Below, in pieces: positions 7,228 to 15,436 of a DNA stretch of 38,426 nucleotides (its first letter is position 1; every line of letters begins with the position of its first letter). Location: the NCBI GenBank assembly GCA_900290255.1, contig OMOD01000171.1, positions 880-39,305 of the forward strand, read 5' to 3'. The notes beneath the pieces are model-generated. The model made no database searches and had not been told where the DNA came from. It saw only the letters and a list, made by a program, of their open reading frames with translations. This stretch comes from Candidatus Sulfotelmatobacter kueseliae (GTDB taxonomy: Bacteria > Acidobacteriota > Terriglobia > Terriglobales > Acidobacteriaceae). A program made the translations under genes and the position numbers.

Positions 7228-8280
7228 ATGGCTACAACGATGCTGGCGGTAGTGAAGCCGGAAGCCGCGCCGGGCGCGGAGGTTCGCGAAGTGAAGATTC
7301 CACCGTTCGGGCGCACCGACGTACTGGTGAAGGTGAAGGTCGCGTCTATCTGCGGCACCGATCTGCACATCTACAACTGGGACCGCTGGGCCCAGAACCG
7401 CATTCATCCTCCCCTGATTCCGGGGCACGAATTCTGCGGCGAAGTGGCCGCCTTCGGCGACGAGGTCACCAGCGTCAAGGAAGGCGATTTCGTTTCCGCC
7501 GAAATGCACGTCGCCTGCGGCAAATGTCTGCAGTGCCGCACCGGCGAAGCCCACATTTGCCAGAACGTGAAGATCATCGGTGTGGACGCCAACGGTGCCT
7601 TCGCCGAGTACGTGGTGATTCCGGAATCGAATATCTGGAAGCTCGACCCGGCCATTCCGCTGGAGTACGCGTCGATTCTCGATCCCCTGGGGAACGCCGT
7701 GCACACAGTGCTCGCCGGGGAGATTGTGGCCAAGACCGTGGCCATCACGGGTTGCGGGCCGATCGGGCTGTTTTCGATTGCTGTCGCCAGGGCCGCGGGC
7801 GCAACTTCAGTGTTCGCGATTGAGGTCAACGAACACCGCGCCAAGATCGCGCGCGAAATGAAGGCCGATTATGTGCTGAATCCCGCCAAGGAAGACGTAA
7901 CTGCGATTGTGATGGAGAAGACCGGCGGGTTGGGCGTGGATGTCGTGCTCGAAATGGCCGGCCATCCCGATTCGATTCGCACCGCTTTTGATATTGTCCG
8001 GCGCGGCGGCAGAATTTCCCTTCTCGGCCTGACTTCAAAACCCATTTCACTGAATTTTTCCGAAGATATTATTTTCAAAGGCATCACGGTGCAGGGCATC
8101 AACGGGCGCCGCATGTACCAGACCTGGTACCAGATGACAGCACTGCTGAAGGCGGGCAAGCTTGATCTGCATCCTGCCATCACCGACCGCATTTCGATGA
8201 AGGATTTCGGCAAGGCCATGGAGCGCCTGCGAACCGGCGAGGCCAGCAAGATTCTGGTATACCCGAACGGAGTGCGATAA
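7228..8280 (+). CDS. tdh: L-threonine 3-dehydrogenase
   Basis: 350 residues, the usual length for Tdh. It oxidises threonine to 2-amino-3-ketobutyrate with NAD+, using zinc. Catalytic zinc site: Cys42 in ASICGTDLHIYNWD (the Tdh-specific sequence) and GHEFCGEV. Structural zinc site: HVACGKCLQCRTGEAHIC with four cysteines. The NAD-binding Rossmann motif is AITGCGPIGLF. Late landmarks VQGINGRRMYQTWYQM are strongly Tdh-like. ATG 7228 is preferred because AGGTGG lies 7 bases upstream; a GTG at 7219 is in frame but overlaps that site. The next gene, kbl, handles the product, so the pair forms a threonine-to-glycine pathway. Confidence 0.95.
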   Translation: MATTMLAVVKPEAAPGAEVREVKIPPFGRTDVLVKVKVASICGTDLHIYNWDRWAQNRIHPPLIPGHEFCGEVAAFGDEVTSVKEGDFVSAEMHVACGKCLQCRTGEAHICQNVKIIGVDANGAFAEYVVIPESNIWKLDPAIPLEYASILDPLGNAVHTVLAGEIVAKTVAITGCGPIGLFSIAVARAAGATSVFAIEVNEHRAKIAREMKADYVLNPAKEDVTAIVMEKTGGLGVDVVLEMAGHPDSIRTAFDIVRRGGRISLLGLTSKPISLNFSEDIIFKGITVQGINGRRMYQTWYQMTALLKAGKLDLHPAITDRISMKDFGKAMERLRTGEASKILVYPNGVR

Positions 8281-8285
8281 TCTTG

Positions 8286-8416
8286 CCACGGATTTCCACG
8301 GATCAGCACAGATAAAGCAATCCTTTGCGTCACTCGTACCCCGATACCCTGTTCAACACAAAGTATTAGACTCATAGCTGGTTCTGATCCGTGTAAATCC
8401 GTGCTAATCCGTGGCG
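8286..8416. repeat. inverted pair of period-10 tandem arrays between tdh and kbl
   Basis: Left array 8286-8315 has three 10-base units (CCACGGATTT, CCACGGATCA, then a degenerate unit). Right array 8387-8416 has three units (ATCCGTGTAA, ATCCGTGCTA, ATCCGTGGCG). The arrays are reverse complements in their cores. The right array runs to 12 bases before the kbl ATG and partly supplies its GAGG site. Confidence 0.75.
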
Positions 8417-8427
8417 AGGTCTTTTCC

Positions 8428-9642
8428 ATGACCACTGCAACCCGCATCAATCCGCTCTCCTATCTCACCGATCAACTCGATGAACTCAAGGCCAAGGGCA
8501 CGCATTTCAAGCTGCGCGTGCTCGAAGACGAGCAGGCGCCCGTCTGCACCTTTGACGGAAAGAAGGTCATCAACCTGGCGTCGAACAATTATCTCGGGCT
8601 GACCACGCATCCCAAGCTGCGCGAGGCCGCGCTCGAAGCGACGCGCAAGTTCGGTGTGGGATCGGGCGCGGTGCGGACGATTGCCGGCACCATGAAGATC
8701 CACATGGAGCTGGAAGAAAAGATCGCGCGCTTCAAGAACGTCGAGGCCTGCGTGGTGTTCCAGTCCGGCTTCGCAGCGAATGCGGGCACGGTCTCGGCCG
8801 TGCTGGGCAAAGACGACTACATCATCTCCGATGCCCTGAACCACGCTTCGATCATTGACGGCGCGCGGCTCTCGAAGGCGAAGATTCTGGTTTTCCGCCA
8901 CAAAGATATGGCGCACGCCGAAGAACAGCTGGCCAGCGTGAAGAGCGAGCCGGGCAAAAAGTTGCTGATCACCGACGGCGTTTTTTCCATGGATGGCGAC
9001 ATCGGCCCGCTGCCCGCCCTCTGCGATCTCGCTGAAAAATATGGAGCCATCATGATGGTGGACGACGCACACGCTTCGGGCGTGCTCGGCCGCAACGGGC
9101 GCGGCACCATTGATCATTTCAAGATGCACGGGCGCGTGGATATTCAGGTCGGCACGCTCTCGAAGGCGATTGGCGCGCTCGGCGGATACGTCTGCGGCAC
9201 CCGCGATCTGATTGATTTTCTCTATCACCGGGCGCGGCCGTTCTTATTTTCGACGTCGCATCCGCCTTCTGTAGCGGCGACGTGCATTGCTGCCTTCGAC
9301 GTTCTGGAAAACGAACCCGAGCGCATGGAACGGCTCTGGGAGAACACACGCTTCTGGAAAAAAGAACTGGGGGCTCTCGGCTTCGACATCGGCGGGCGCA
9401 CCACGCCGGCCAGCGAGACTCCGATCACGCCCATCATCATCGGCGACGGCAAGCTGACCATGGACTTCTCCCGGGAACTGTTCAAAGAAGGCGTGCTGGG
9501 CACAGGCATCGCGTTCCCCACGGTGCCCGAAGGCAAAGCCCGCATTCGCACCATCATGACCGCCACGCACACGAAGGACGAGCTGGAGCAGGCGCTGGAA
9601 GTGCTCAGGCGAGTCGGGAAGAAAATGGGAATTGTGGGGTAG
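8428..9642 (+). CDS. kbl: 2-amino-3-ketobutyrate CoA ligase (glycine C-acetyltransferase)
   Basis: 404 residues, close to the usual 398. A PLP enzyme of the alpha-oxoamine synthase family that cleaves 2-amino-3-ketobutyrate with CoA to glycine and acetyl-CoA. Landmarks: NLASNNYLGLTTHPKL, GVGSGAVRTIAGTMKIHMEL, FQSGFAANAG, DALNHASIIDGARLS, the PLP-phosphate region VDDAHASGVLG, and the PLP lysine K246 in GTLSKAIGALGGY. Arg-rich GKARIRTIMTATHT is near the C-terminus. ATG 8428 follows GAGG with 8-base spacing; the longer frame from 8401 lies in repeat DNA and is rejected. It follows tdh directly, separated only by the inverted decamer arrays. Confidence 0.95.
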   Translation: MTTATRINPLSYLTDQLDELKAKGTHFKLRVLEDEQAPVCTFDGKKVINLASNNYLGLTTHPKLREAALEATRKFGVGSGAVRTIAGTMKIHMELEEKIARFKNVEACVVFQSGFAANAGTVSAVLGKDDYIISDALNHASIIDGARLSKAKILVFRHKDMAHAEEQLASVKSEPGKKLLITDGVFSMDGDIGPLPALCDLAEKYGAIMMVDDAHASGVLGRNGRGTIDHFKMHGRVDIQVGTLSKAIGALGGYVCGTRDLIDFLYHRARPFLFSTSHPPSVAATCIAAFDVLENEPERMERLWENTRFWKKELGALGFDIGGRTTPASETPITPIIIGDGKLTMDFSRELFKEGVLGTGIAFPTVPEGKARIRTIMTATHTKDELEQALEVLRRVGKKMGIVG

Positions 9643-9674
9643 ATACCGGACTTCCTGAATGCGCCCGGCTAGCT

Positions 9675-9770
9675 GCGTGCCGTCCCTGACGGGACTCGGT
9701 TGCTTTTCTTCGTCCGCGTCCCCGCACTCACGTGCGGGGCTATTGAATACCGTCGCTTCGCGACTTTTTC
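9675..9770 (+). repeat. REP copy 1 flanking the RAYT gene (forward)
   Basis: Three blocks: GTGCCGTCCCTGACGGGACT; a hairpin CCCCGCACTCACGTGCGGGG; and TATTGAATACCGTCGCTTCG. The same three blocks recur in the same order and orientation at 10452-10545 and inverted at 9911-10003. Confidence 0.8.
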
Positions 9771-9910
9771 CGCATCGTACCTGTTTCGCTCTTAGTTGAA
9801 CTGTTCCCATTTGCGGAATTCCGCAGGGTATTTGCGATGCGCAGCCCGGAGGTCCACTCCCCAAGGTTTTAATATTGACGAGGGACCGGGCGCCCATCGC
9901 GCTGATGCGC

Positions 9911-10003
9911 GGCAGTCCCCGAAGGGGACGGAATTCACTAACCCCGCACGTCAGTGCGGGGTGGATCGGCGCCCAGAAGCGAGTCCCTTCAGGGACGGCA
10001 CCT
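9911..10003 (-). repeat. REP copy 2, inverted, just before the RAYT start
   Basis: Reverse-complement copy: block 3 (AGTCCCCGAAGGGGACGG), the hairpin CCCCGCACGTCAGTGCGGGG, then GAGTCCCTTCAGGGACGGCA. It ends four bases before the RAYT ATG, so it probably forms part of the leader. Confidence 0.8.
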
Positions 10004-10006
10004 CTT

Positions 10007-10453
10007 ATGTCGCACACGCATGCCGCCAATTTTGTACATTGCGTCTTCAGCACCAAGGAGCGCCGTGAACTGATTCCTGCTGAACTGCAAGAGCGGCTTT
10101 ACGCTTACCTGATTGGTATTGCCGATAACCTGGGTTTCAAGATTCTGGCCGCTGGCGGCACTTCCAACCACGTTCATCTGCTTATCGGGCTGCCGCCTGC
10201 GATGCCTCTAGCTGAGGCTTTACAAAAGCTGAAGGCCAACTCTTCGCGCTGGCTCGGGGAACACAGCGGCGAATTTGAGTGGCAGAAAGGGTATGGAGCT
10301 TTCAGCGTAAGTCCTTGTTTGTTGCCAAAAGTCCAAGCCTACATTCACAATCAGACGGAGCATCATCGCAAGCGAAATTTCGAGGAGGAATTCCGGGCGT
10401 TGTTGGACAAGTCTGGCGTGGCGTATGACGCGGAGCGGTTGTTCGCAGCGTGA
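10007..10453 (+). CDS. REP-associated tyrosine transposase (RAYT), IS200/Y1 family
   Basis: 148 residues, a compact HUH/Y1 nuclease. The HUH motif is H55-V56-H57 in AAGGTSNHVHLLIGLP, and the likely catalytic tyrosine is Y112 in KVQAYIHNQTEHHRKRNF, the typical YIxNQxEHH element. N-terminus NFVHCVFSTKERR is also typical. RAYTs cut single-stranded REP palindromes and are thought to spread them; unlike true IS200 they rarely move themselves. Support comes from context: direct REP copies on both sides (9675-9770, 10452-10545) and an inverted copy just before the ATG. ATG 10007 was chosen because the longer frame upstream is REP DNA. No accessory tnpB. The frame is intact, so it may be active. Confidence 0.93.
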   Translation: MSHTHAANFVHCVFSTKERRELIPAELQERLYAYLIGIADNLGFKILAAGGTSNHVHLLIGLPPAMPLAEALQKLKANSSRWLGEHSGEFEWQKGYGAFSVSPCLLPKVQAYIHNQTEHHRKRNFEEEFRALLDKSGVAYDAERLFAA

Positions 10454-10545
10454 GTGCCGTCCCTGAAGGGGCTCGGTGCCTTTCTTTATCTGCTCCCCGC
10501 ACTGACGTGCCGGGCTAGTGAATACCGTCGCTTCGCGATCCCTCG
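10452..10545 (+). repeat. REP copy 3 flanking the RAYT gene (forward)
   Basis: Same three blocks as copy 1: GTGCCGTCCCTGAAGGGGCT; CCCCGCACTGACGTGCCGGG; TAGTGAATACCGTCGCTTCG. It begins inside the RAYT stop codon. With copy 1 it gives direct repeats around the gene. Confidence 0.8.
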
Positions 10546-10634
10546 GCGGCTACGCGGACCTCGGGGCGGGCCGAACTTCACTGGGCCCTGCCGCGTCCGG
10601 GACCCGACTCCCCAGAGATGCCCCTGGCTGACGA

Positions 10635-11972
10635 TTACTTCATCTCAAACATCAGTCTAGCCATCTCCTCCGCGTTCACTGACTCCGGATGTTCCGCCTT
10701 CCAGCGCATGGCGGCGGTAATGCGGGTGCGGCCCCCAGGGTGATCGTAAAAGACGAACTCTTCGACCGGACCGGGATCAAGCTTCCGATATTCTCCCAGC
10801 AACATATCCACATTGGCTTCGGCGTCGGGTTGGCGGGCTGCGTTCAGACCGTACATGTCGGCTTCGAATTCCATGGTGCGTGAGATGCTATTGGTCACCG
10901 GCGTCACGAGAAAGAAGAAGAGAGAGAACCAGATCACCGCCAGCGGCAGCACGGCGACATCGGTGATTCCCCGAATCTCCCACTTTTCGCCCCAACGGGC
11001 AAGACTGGAATTGAGGCCCCAGTTCAGGAAGGCGAACCCGATTACGATCACGACTCCAATCATGACCAATCCCTTGTATTCATGATTAAGGACGTAGTGG
11101 CCCATCTCATGTCCCATGGTGGTCTGGATCTCAGGCAGGGTGCAGCGCTTGAGCAGATTATCGTTCAGCGAAATTCGCTGCGTATTGGCGAAGCCGCTGA
11201 CATTGGCGCTGACGCGATTCGACTGCCGCGATGCGTCGAACTCGTAGACGTCTGTGGCGGGAATTCCGTTGGCACGCGCCATACTGAGAATCGGATCTTT
11301 GATTCGCGCATCCTCCAATTTCTTGTACTTATTGAATAGCGGAGATATGTAAACCGGAGCGATCAAACTCACGAACGCGGCAAACACGATCATCAGAACC
11401 GCGCCCCACACCCACCAACTTTTCCCCAGTCGTCTCACCAGCCCAAACAGCGGCACCACAAGGATGGCGCCCAGCACTATGCTGGCCATCAGCCCCACCA
11501 GCTGATCGCGCATCCACGGGCCGAAGGTCTGATTCAGCAAGTTGTACTTGTGCTCGCGGAAGTAGCCTTCGTAAACGCCGAGAGGAAAGGTAAGCACAGA
11601 CGCAACGACAATGAACTGAATCCAATAGAGCAGCGTCTGGAGAGGCCGAAAGCGCGTGAGATGCTCGGCCAGATTGCGCATTCGCGCCGACCAGCGGAAA
11701 CGCAGGAGCAGCCACATCACGATTACGGTGCAGAGGAAGTCCCACAGAATCAGCCAGTAGCCGCCCTCGAAATAGGCATCGGAGCGGGCGCGTTGTGCCG
11801 CCGGCATCTTGGCCAGGTACGTATCCACGGCTGCCTTGATATCGAGCGGTTGGGCAGCCGCGGCCTGGTTGGGCGGAGGCGAGACAGCCGCAGCCGTCGC
11901 GCTGGTTTGCCCGAAAGCACTGACCGCGGACAGAAGAAGAATGCCTAGAACGAATCGGACTGCTCTAGTCAT
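10635..11972 (-). CDS. M48 family (Ste24/CAAX protease-like) membrane metallopeptidase
   Basis: 445 residues from the chosen start. A signal or first membrane segment (VLGILLLSAVSAFGQ) is followed by an Ala/Pro-rich linker and several membrane segments, then the zinc site H288-E-M-G-H292 in TTMGHEMGHYVLNH and the third-ligand motif MEFEADMYGLNAA. The layout matches Ste24-type proteases with N-terminal membrane helices (YEGYFREHKYNLLNQTFGPW is characteristic). Bacterial members take part in membrane protein quality control, but substrates here are unknown. ATG 11972 is decided by a strong AAAGGAGG seven bases upstream; longer in-frame starts lack a ribosome site. It lies downstream of pyrC on the opposite end of the minus-strand block. 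Confidence 0.9.
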   Translation of the reverse strand: MTRAVRFVLGILLLSAVSAFGQTSATAAAVSPPPNQAAAAQPLDIKAAVDTYLAKMPAAQRARSDAYFEGGYWLILWDFLCTVIVMWLLLRFRWSARMRNLAEHLTRFRPLQTLLYWIQFIVVASVLTFPLGVYEGYFREHKYNLLNQTFGPWMRDQLVGLMASIVLGAILVVPLFGLVRRLGKSWWVWGAVLMIVFAAFVSLIAPVYISPLFNKYKKLEDARIKDPILSMARANGIPATDVYEFDASRQSNRVSANVSGFANTQRISLNDNLLKRCTLPEIQTTMGHEMGHYVLNHEYKGLVMIGVVIVIGFAFLNWGLNSSLARWGEKWEIRGITDVAVLPLAVIWFSLFFFLVTPVTNSISRTMEFEADMYGLNAARQPDAEANVDMLLGEYRKLDPGPVEEFVFYDHPGGRTRITAAMRWKAEHPESVNAEEMARLMFEMK

Positions 11973-12053
11973 GACGACCTCCTTTGATTTTGTGAGGAGC
12001 ATACGGCGTTGTTCTCGCCGTTTCTGAACTGTTGCCACGGGCCTGGTTGGCCC

Positions 12054-13358
12054 TTATTCCGCCCGGTAGACGATCTTCCCGCCCACAATCGTCGCCACGA
12101 CCTTCCCTGTAAGTTGCCAGCCGTCGAAAGGAGTGTTGCGTGAGAGCGAGCGCGACTTGGCGGCGTCGAAGGTCCAGTGCTTCTTGGGATCGAACAGGGT
12201 CACGTCCGCATGATTGCCGCGGGCGAGCGAACCGCGTCCATGCAGATGGAAGACGCGGGCCGGCCCGGCGGTGAAGAGTTCGACGATGCGGGTGAGAGGA
12301 ATTCTGTGTTCGCGATGAAGCTTGGTGATCGCCAGCGCTAACGCCGTTTCCAGACCGGTGACGCCGAAGGCCGCGCGCTCGAATTCGACCTGCTTCTCGT
12401 GCAGAGCGTGCGGAGCGTGGTCGGTGGCGATGGCGTCAACCGTGCCGTCGGTGAGAGCCACGAGAATCGCTTCGCGGTCGACGGCGGAGCGCAGCGGCGG
12501 ATTCATCTTGCAGTGGGTGTTGTACTCGCCAACGTTCTCGTCGATCAGCGTAAAGTGGTGCGGCGTAACTTCGCAGGTGACGCGAGCCTTGGCGCGCTTG
12601 CCACGCCGCACCGCCTTGAGCGCATCGGAAGTCGAAAGGTGAGCGACATGCAGGCGCGATTCCCGAATCTGCTGGGCGAAAGTCACATCGCGATCGACTA
12701 TGGCTGCTTCGGCTGAGGCCGGCATGGAGCGCAGTCCCAGGCGGAAACTGGTCGGCCCCGCGTTCATGTGGCAATTTTCCGTCAGGCGCGTGTCTTCGGC
12801 GTGCTGCACCACCGGAAAGTTCAGCTCTGCGCCCAGGCGAAGCGCCATGCGCATGACCTCTTCGTCAAGAATCGGCTTGCCGTCGTCGGTGACCGCGACG
12901 GCCCCGGCACGCTGCAGGGCGCTGAAGTCGGTGAGCGTGGCGCCGCGGCTCGAGCGCGTGGCGGCGGCGACGGGAAAGACGTTGACCACGGCCCCGCGCT
13001 CCGGACTGCGCAACCACACGACCCACTCGGGCGTATCCACCACGGGCGCAGTGTTGGGCATGGTGCAGACCGAGGTAAAACCGCCCACCGCGGCGGCCGC
13101 CGTTCCCGAAGCAACGGTTTCTTTGTAGACCTGCCCGGGCTCGCGCAGGTGAACATGCAGGTCGATAAAGCCGGGGGCAACGATGAGTCCGCGGGCGTCG
13201 AATTTTTCGTCGGCGCTGCCGCGGATCTTGTTCGGCGGCGCAACTTCGGCGACCCGGCCCTCGCGCAAGAGAACGTCCATGGGCGCGTTAATCTTCGCGG
13301 CGGGGTCAATCACGTGGCCGCCTTTGATCAGCAGGCTCTTGTTCTCGTGTCGGCTCAT
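12054..13358 (-). CDS. pyrC: dihydroorotase, class I
   Basis: 434 residues. It cyclises N-carbamoyl-L-aspartate to dihydroorotate in pyrimidine synthesis. Class I (amidohydrolase type) features: metal ligands H68 and H70 in GFIDLHVHLREPG; the PGQVYKETVASGTAAAA segment; VTDDGKPI; histidine in VVQHAEDT; VAHLSTSDAL; EVTPHHFTL; and the last ligand Asp in AIATDHAPHA. ADVTLFDP near the end is typical. ATG 13358 follows GGAG at 6 bases. It lies downstream of pyrB on the same strand, separated by 172 bases that contain a MITE-like element and a decamer array; in related genomes the two genes are often tightly packed. Class I enzymes can assemble with PyrB. Confidence 0.95.
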   Translation of the reverse strand: MSRHENKSLLIKGGHVIDPAAKINAPMDVLLREGRVAEVAPPNKIRGSADEKFDARGLIVAPGFIDLHVHLREPGQVYKETVASGTAAAAVGGFTSVCTMPNTAPVVDTPEWVVWLRSPERGAVVNVFPVAAATRSSRGATLTDFSALQRAGAVAVTDDGKPILDEEVMRMALRLGAELNFPVVQHAEDTRLTENCHMNAGPTSFRLGLRSMPASAEAAIVDRDVTFAQQIRESRLHVAHLSTSDALKAVRRGKRAKARVTCEVTPHHFTLIDENVGEYNTHCKMNPPLRSAVDREAILVALTDGTVDAIATDHAPHALHEKQVEFERAAFGVTGLETALALAITKLHREHRIPLTRIVELFTAGPARVFHLHGRGSLARGNHADVTLFDPKKHWTFDAAKSRSLSRNTPFDGWQLTGKVVATIVGGKIVYRAE

Positions 13359-13383
13359 CCGCTGCTCCGGGGCAACTTCTTTT

Positions 13384-13403
13384 CCGCGGATTCACGCGGA
13401 TTT
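13384..13403. repeat. short period-10 array (two units)
   Basis: CCGCGGATTC followed by ACGCGGATTT, reverse-orientation relatives of the units at 18551-18580 and 8286-8416. It lies 26 bases upstream of the pyrC start and next to the MITE-like element. Confidence 0.55.
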
Positions 13404-13407
13404 TCTC

Positions 13408-13501
13408 TGTCATCCTGAGCGCGCTCTTTGCGCGAAGGACCCATGTACTTGTGCCGCTCCAAGAAAAAGTGCATAGGTCCTTCGCTTCGCTCAGGATGAC
13501 A
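13408..13501. mobile_element. MITE-like element, CTGAGC subfamily, between pyrB and pyrC
   Basis: 94 bp bounded by a perfect 13-bp terminal inverted repeat, TGTCATCCTGAGC (13408-13420) and its complement (13489-13501). Both arms continue to GAAGGACC and ATG-like inner sequence, the left arm carrying an extra small palindrome (GCGCTCTTTGCGC). It has no coding capacity. A close relative is at 27720-27806. Confidence 0.75.
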
Positions 13502-13530
13502 AGACTCCCGAGGATGACAAGGGACGTGGC

Positions 13531-14445
13531 TCATCTGGCCCTCCCTAACGCCCGCGCCAGGATCGCCATGCGCGTAGGGACGCCGTTGCGGACCGCATCC
13601 CGGATCACGGACTGCGGGCAATCCGCGACCTCGGACGTCAATTCGAGGCCGCGGATGATCGGTCCGGGATGCATCACGACGGCATCGCGTCTGGCCAGCT
13701 TCAGGCGCGCCGCGGTCATCTGGTAGCGCGCGATGTAGTCCTGCAGGTGAATTCTCTCGCCGGCGAGGCGTTCCTCCTGCACCCGCAGCAGCAGGATCAC
13801 ATCGGTCCCGCGCAGTGCGTCTTCGATGTAGCGCGTAACCCGCAGGCCTGGGACAAGCGTGGCGGCCACATCCGGCACCAGTTCGGGCGGGCCGCACAGC
13901 GTAACCTTCACGCCAAACTTGGTCAGCAGGTGGCAGGCGCTGCGGGCAACGCGGCTGTGCAGGATGTCGCCAATGATCGCGACCAGCAGCCCCTTGAACG
14001 ACTTCTTGTGCTTCAGGATGGTGAAGGCATCGAGCAACGCCTGCGACGGGTGCTCGTGCATGCCGTCTCCAGCGTTGACGACCGGGATGTCAAGGTGCCG
14101 CGCTATCAGGTAGGGCGCGCCGGCCGCAGGATGGCGCATGACGATGCAGTCGGCGCCCACCGCGCGCAGCGTGTATCCGGTATCGAGCAGGGATTCGCCT
14201 TTTTCGATGCTGGATCCGGAGGAATGCACCAGCACGGTGGTCGCGCCCAGCGCTTTCGCGGCCAATTCGAAAGAGGAACGGGTGCGGGTCGAAGCTTCGT
14301 AAAAAAGAAGGACGATGCGCTTGCCGCGCAGCAGCGGGCGCGCCTTTAGCGGATTCATGCGGCGGGCCAGCTTGAGCAGGCCCAGGATTTCCTTCGCCTC
14401 GAGGTGTTCGATCCCGAGCAGCGAACCGCGTGCGGGGCTATTCAT
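13531..14445 (-). CDS. pyrB: aspartate carbamoyltransferase, catalytic subunit
   Basis: 304 residues, normal for PyrB. It condenses carbamoyl phosphate with aspartate, the first committed pyrimidine step. Carbamoyl-phosphate loop S52-T-R-T-R with SSFE; the 80s-loop region SGSSIEKGESLLDTGYTL; HPAAGAP; NAGDGMHEHPSQALLDAFT; IIGDILHSRVARS; LLRVQEER; and the closing AVVMHPGPIIRGLEL. The ATG at 14445 gives the normal length; a TTG frame from 14529 adds 28 atypical residues and is rejected. No good Shine-Dalgarno sequence is seen. No regulatory subunit gene (pyrI) is nearby. No carA or carB in the window. Confidence 0.95.
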   Translation of the reverse strand: MNSPARGSLLGIEHLEAKEILGLLKLARRMNPLKARPLLRGKRIVLLFYEASTRTRSSFELAAKALGATTVLVHSSGSSIEKGESLLDTGYTLRAVGADCIVMRHPAAGAPYLIARHLDIPVVNAGDGMHEHPSQALLDAFTILKHKKSFKGLLVAIIGDILHSRVARSACHLLTKFGVKVTLCGPPELVPDVAATLVPGLRVTRYIEDALRGTDVILLLRVQEERLAGERIHLQDYIARYQMTAARLKLARRDAVVMHPGPIIRGLELTSEVADCPQSVIRDAVRNGVPTRMAILARALGRAR

Positions 14446-14540
14446 CGCATGAAGTGTGAACGGTGCATCATACGCGGAGGACGCAGGCGCCTGCAAGGGC
14501 CGCCCGGGCAGACGCGGCGGGATATCCAATCTGCGGAAAC

Positions 14541-15212
14541 TTAGGATTTGTTGCGGCGGCCAAAGAGGCTTCCGCCCACAGCTCCCCCCAGAGTACCCAG
14601 GACGAGCGCAGCAACGAACCCGAAAACCAGGCCCATGACGATGAGCACTGCCAGCCCCGCAGGAGTCTTGAAGTAGTCGACCATCGCCTGTACCTGGGGG
14701 TCGTTCGCATTCGCAGCCGTCTGCTGCAACCTCTTGAACATCTCATCCCTTAACTCCGGCCCCTTCTGCAGAACCACTACCACCAACCCTTGGAGAATGA
14801 AGGACATCCCGAACCACAGCGAGCCAGCGAGGGCGCCCAGCCGGGCGCCAACACCGGCCCTGATCGGAATTTCCGGCCGGCGCTGGCGATAAAAAACAAC
14901 CGCCAGGAACCCGACGCTGAGCATGGCCACGAACGGGTTCAGGCCCAGGACCATCAGTAAAGATGCGACTACCGCCGCCAGCGCGCATGGCTTTAGCGCG
15001 TTCGACCAGCGCATCGGGAGAGCCAGGACTGGAATCGTCTGCGCTGCGGGGAAGGCGGCGCCGTGCGGCGAGGTTGAGTCGGCATCCGCCAGGGACGCTG
15101 GCACCGGCACCGGCTCAGTGATCATCACGCGAATCTGCGGGGCCGAACAGTGGGGGCAAAAAGCTACTCCCTCCTCGACCGCTTGTCCGCACTTGTAACA
15201 GGGCTGTTCCAT
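14541..15212 (-). CDS. zinc-ribbon membrane protein of unknown function
   Basis: 223 residues. An N-terminal zinc ribbon has Cys5, Cys8, Cys19 and Cys22 (CYKCGQ ... FCPHCSAP). A low-complexity linker follows, then four or so membrane segments: LAAVVASLLMVLGL, MLSVGFLAVVFY, SLWFGMSFILQGLVVVVL, and LAVLIVMGLVFGFVAALVLG. The end is Gly-rich plus basic (GGSLFGRRNKS). This ribbon-plus-membrane architecture is common in Acidobacteriota and carries no known activity; the ribbon is probably cytoplasmic. It lies about 95 bases upstream of pyrB on the same strand, so it may share a transcript, but nothing links it to pyrimidine metabolism. Confidence 0.75.
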   Translation of the reverse strand: MEQPCYKCGQAVEEGVAFCPHCSAPQIRVMITEPVPVPASLADADSTSPHGAAFPAAQTIPVLALPMRWSNALKPCALAAVVASLLMVLGLNPFVAMLSVGFLAVVFYRQRRPEIPIRAGVGARLGALAGSLWFGMSFILQGLVVVVLQKGPELRDEMFKRLQQTAANANDPQVQAMVDYFKTPAGLAVLIVMGLVFGFVAALVLGTLGGAVGGSLFGRRNKS

Positions 15213-15345
15213 CGTCGCTCAAGCCATCGTCGCTCGAAGAGCAAGAGGAATGAGAGCGCGCCTTGAAGGTATCGCACGGCGAGGGGCTGAAGCAAGCAGC
15301 AGCCAATTCATCGCTTAGAGCTGGCTACAAATGGGTTTTGGGTAG

Positions 15346-15365
15346 GGCATGGCTTTAGCCGTGCC
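15346..15365. repeat. REP-like hairpin
   Basis: GGCATGGC, loop TTTA, GCCGTGCC (one G-T pair). It lies in the gap between the zinc-ribbon gene and the secreted protein gene at 15437. A second imperfect stem around GGGCTTTAGCCC follows at about 15388. Confidence 0.5.
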
Positions 15366-15436
15366 GATCGGGGCCGCGAATAATGCGGGCTTTAGCCCCT
15401 GAGGCTCAGCGCTTGCCACCGCTCGAGTAAGCGGCT

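Noticed and set aside
9875..10006. N-terminal extension of the RAYT protein
   Set aside because: The 44 extra codons are REP DNA; the family begins at about the ATG at 10007.
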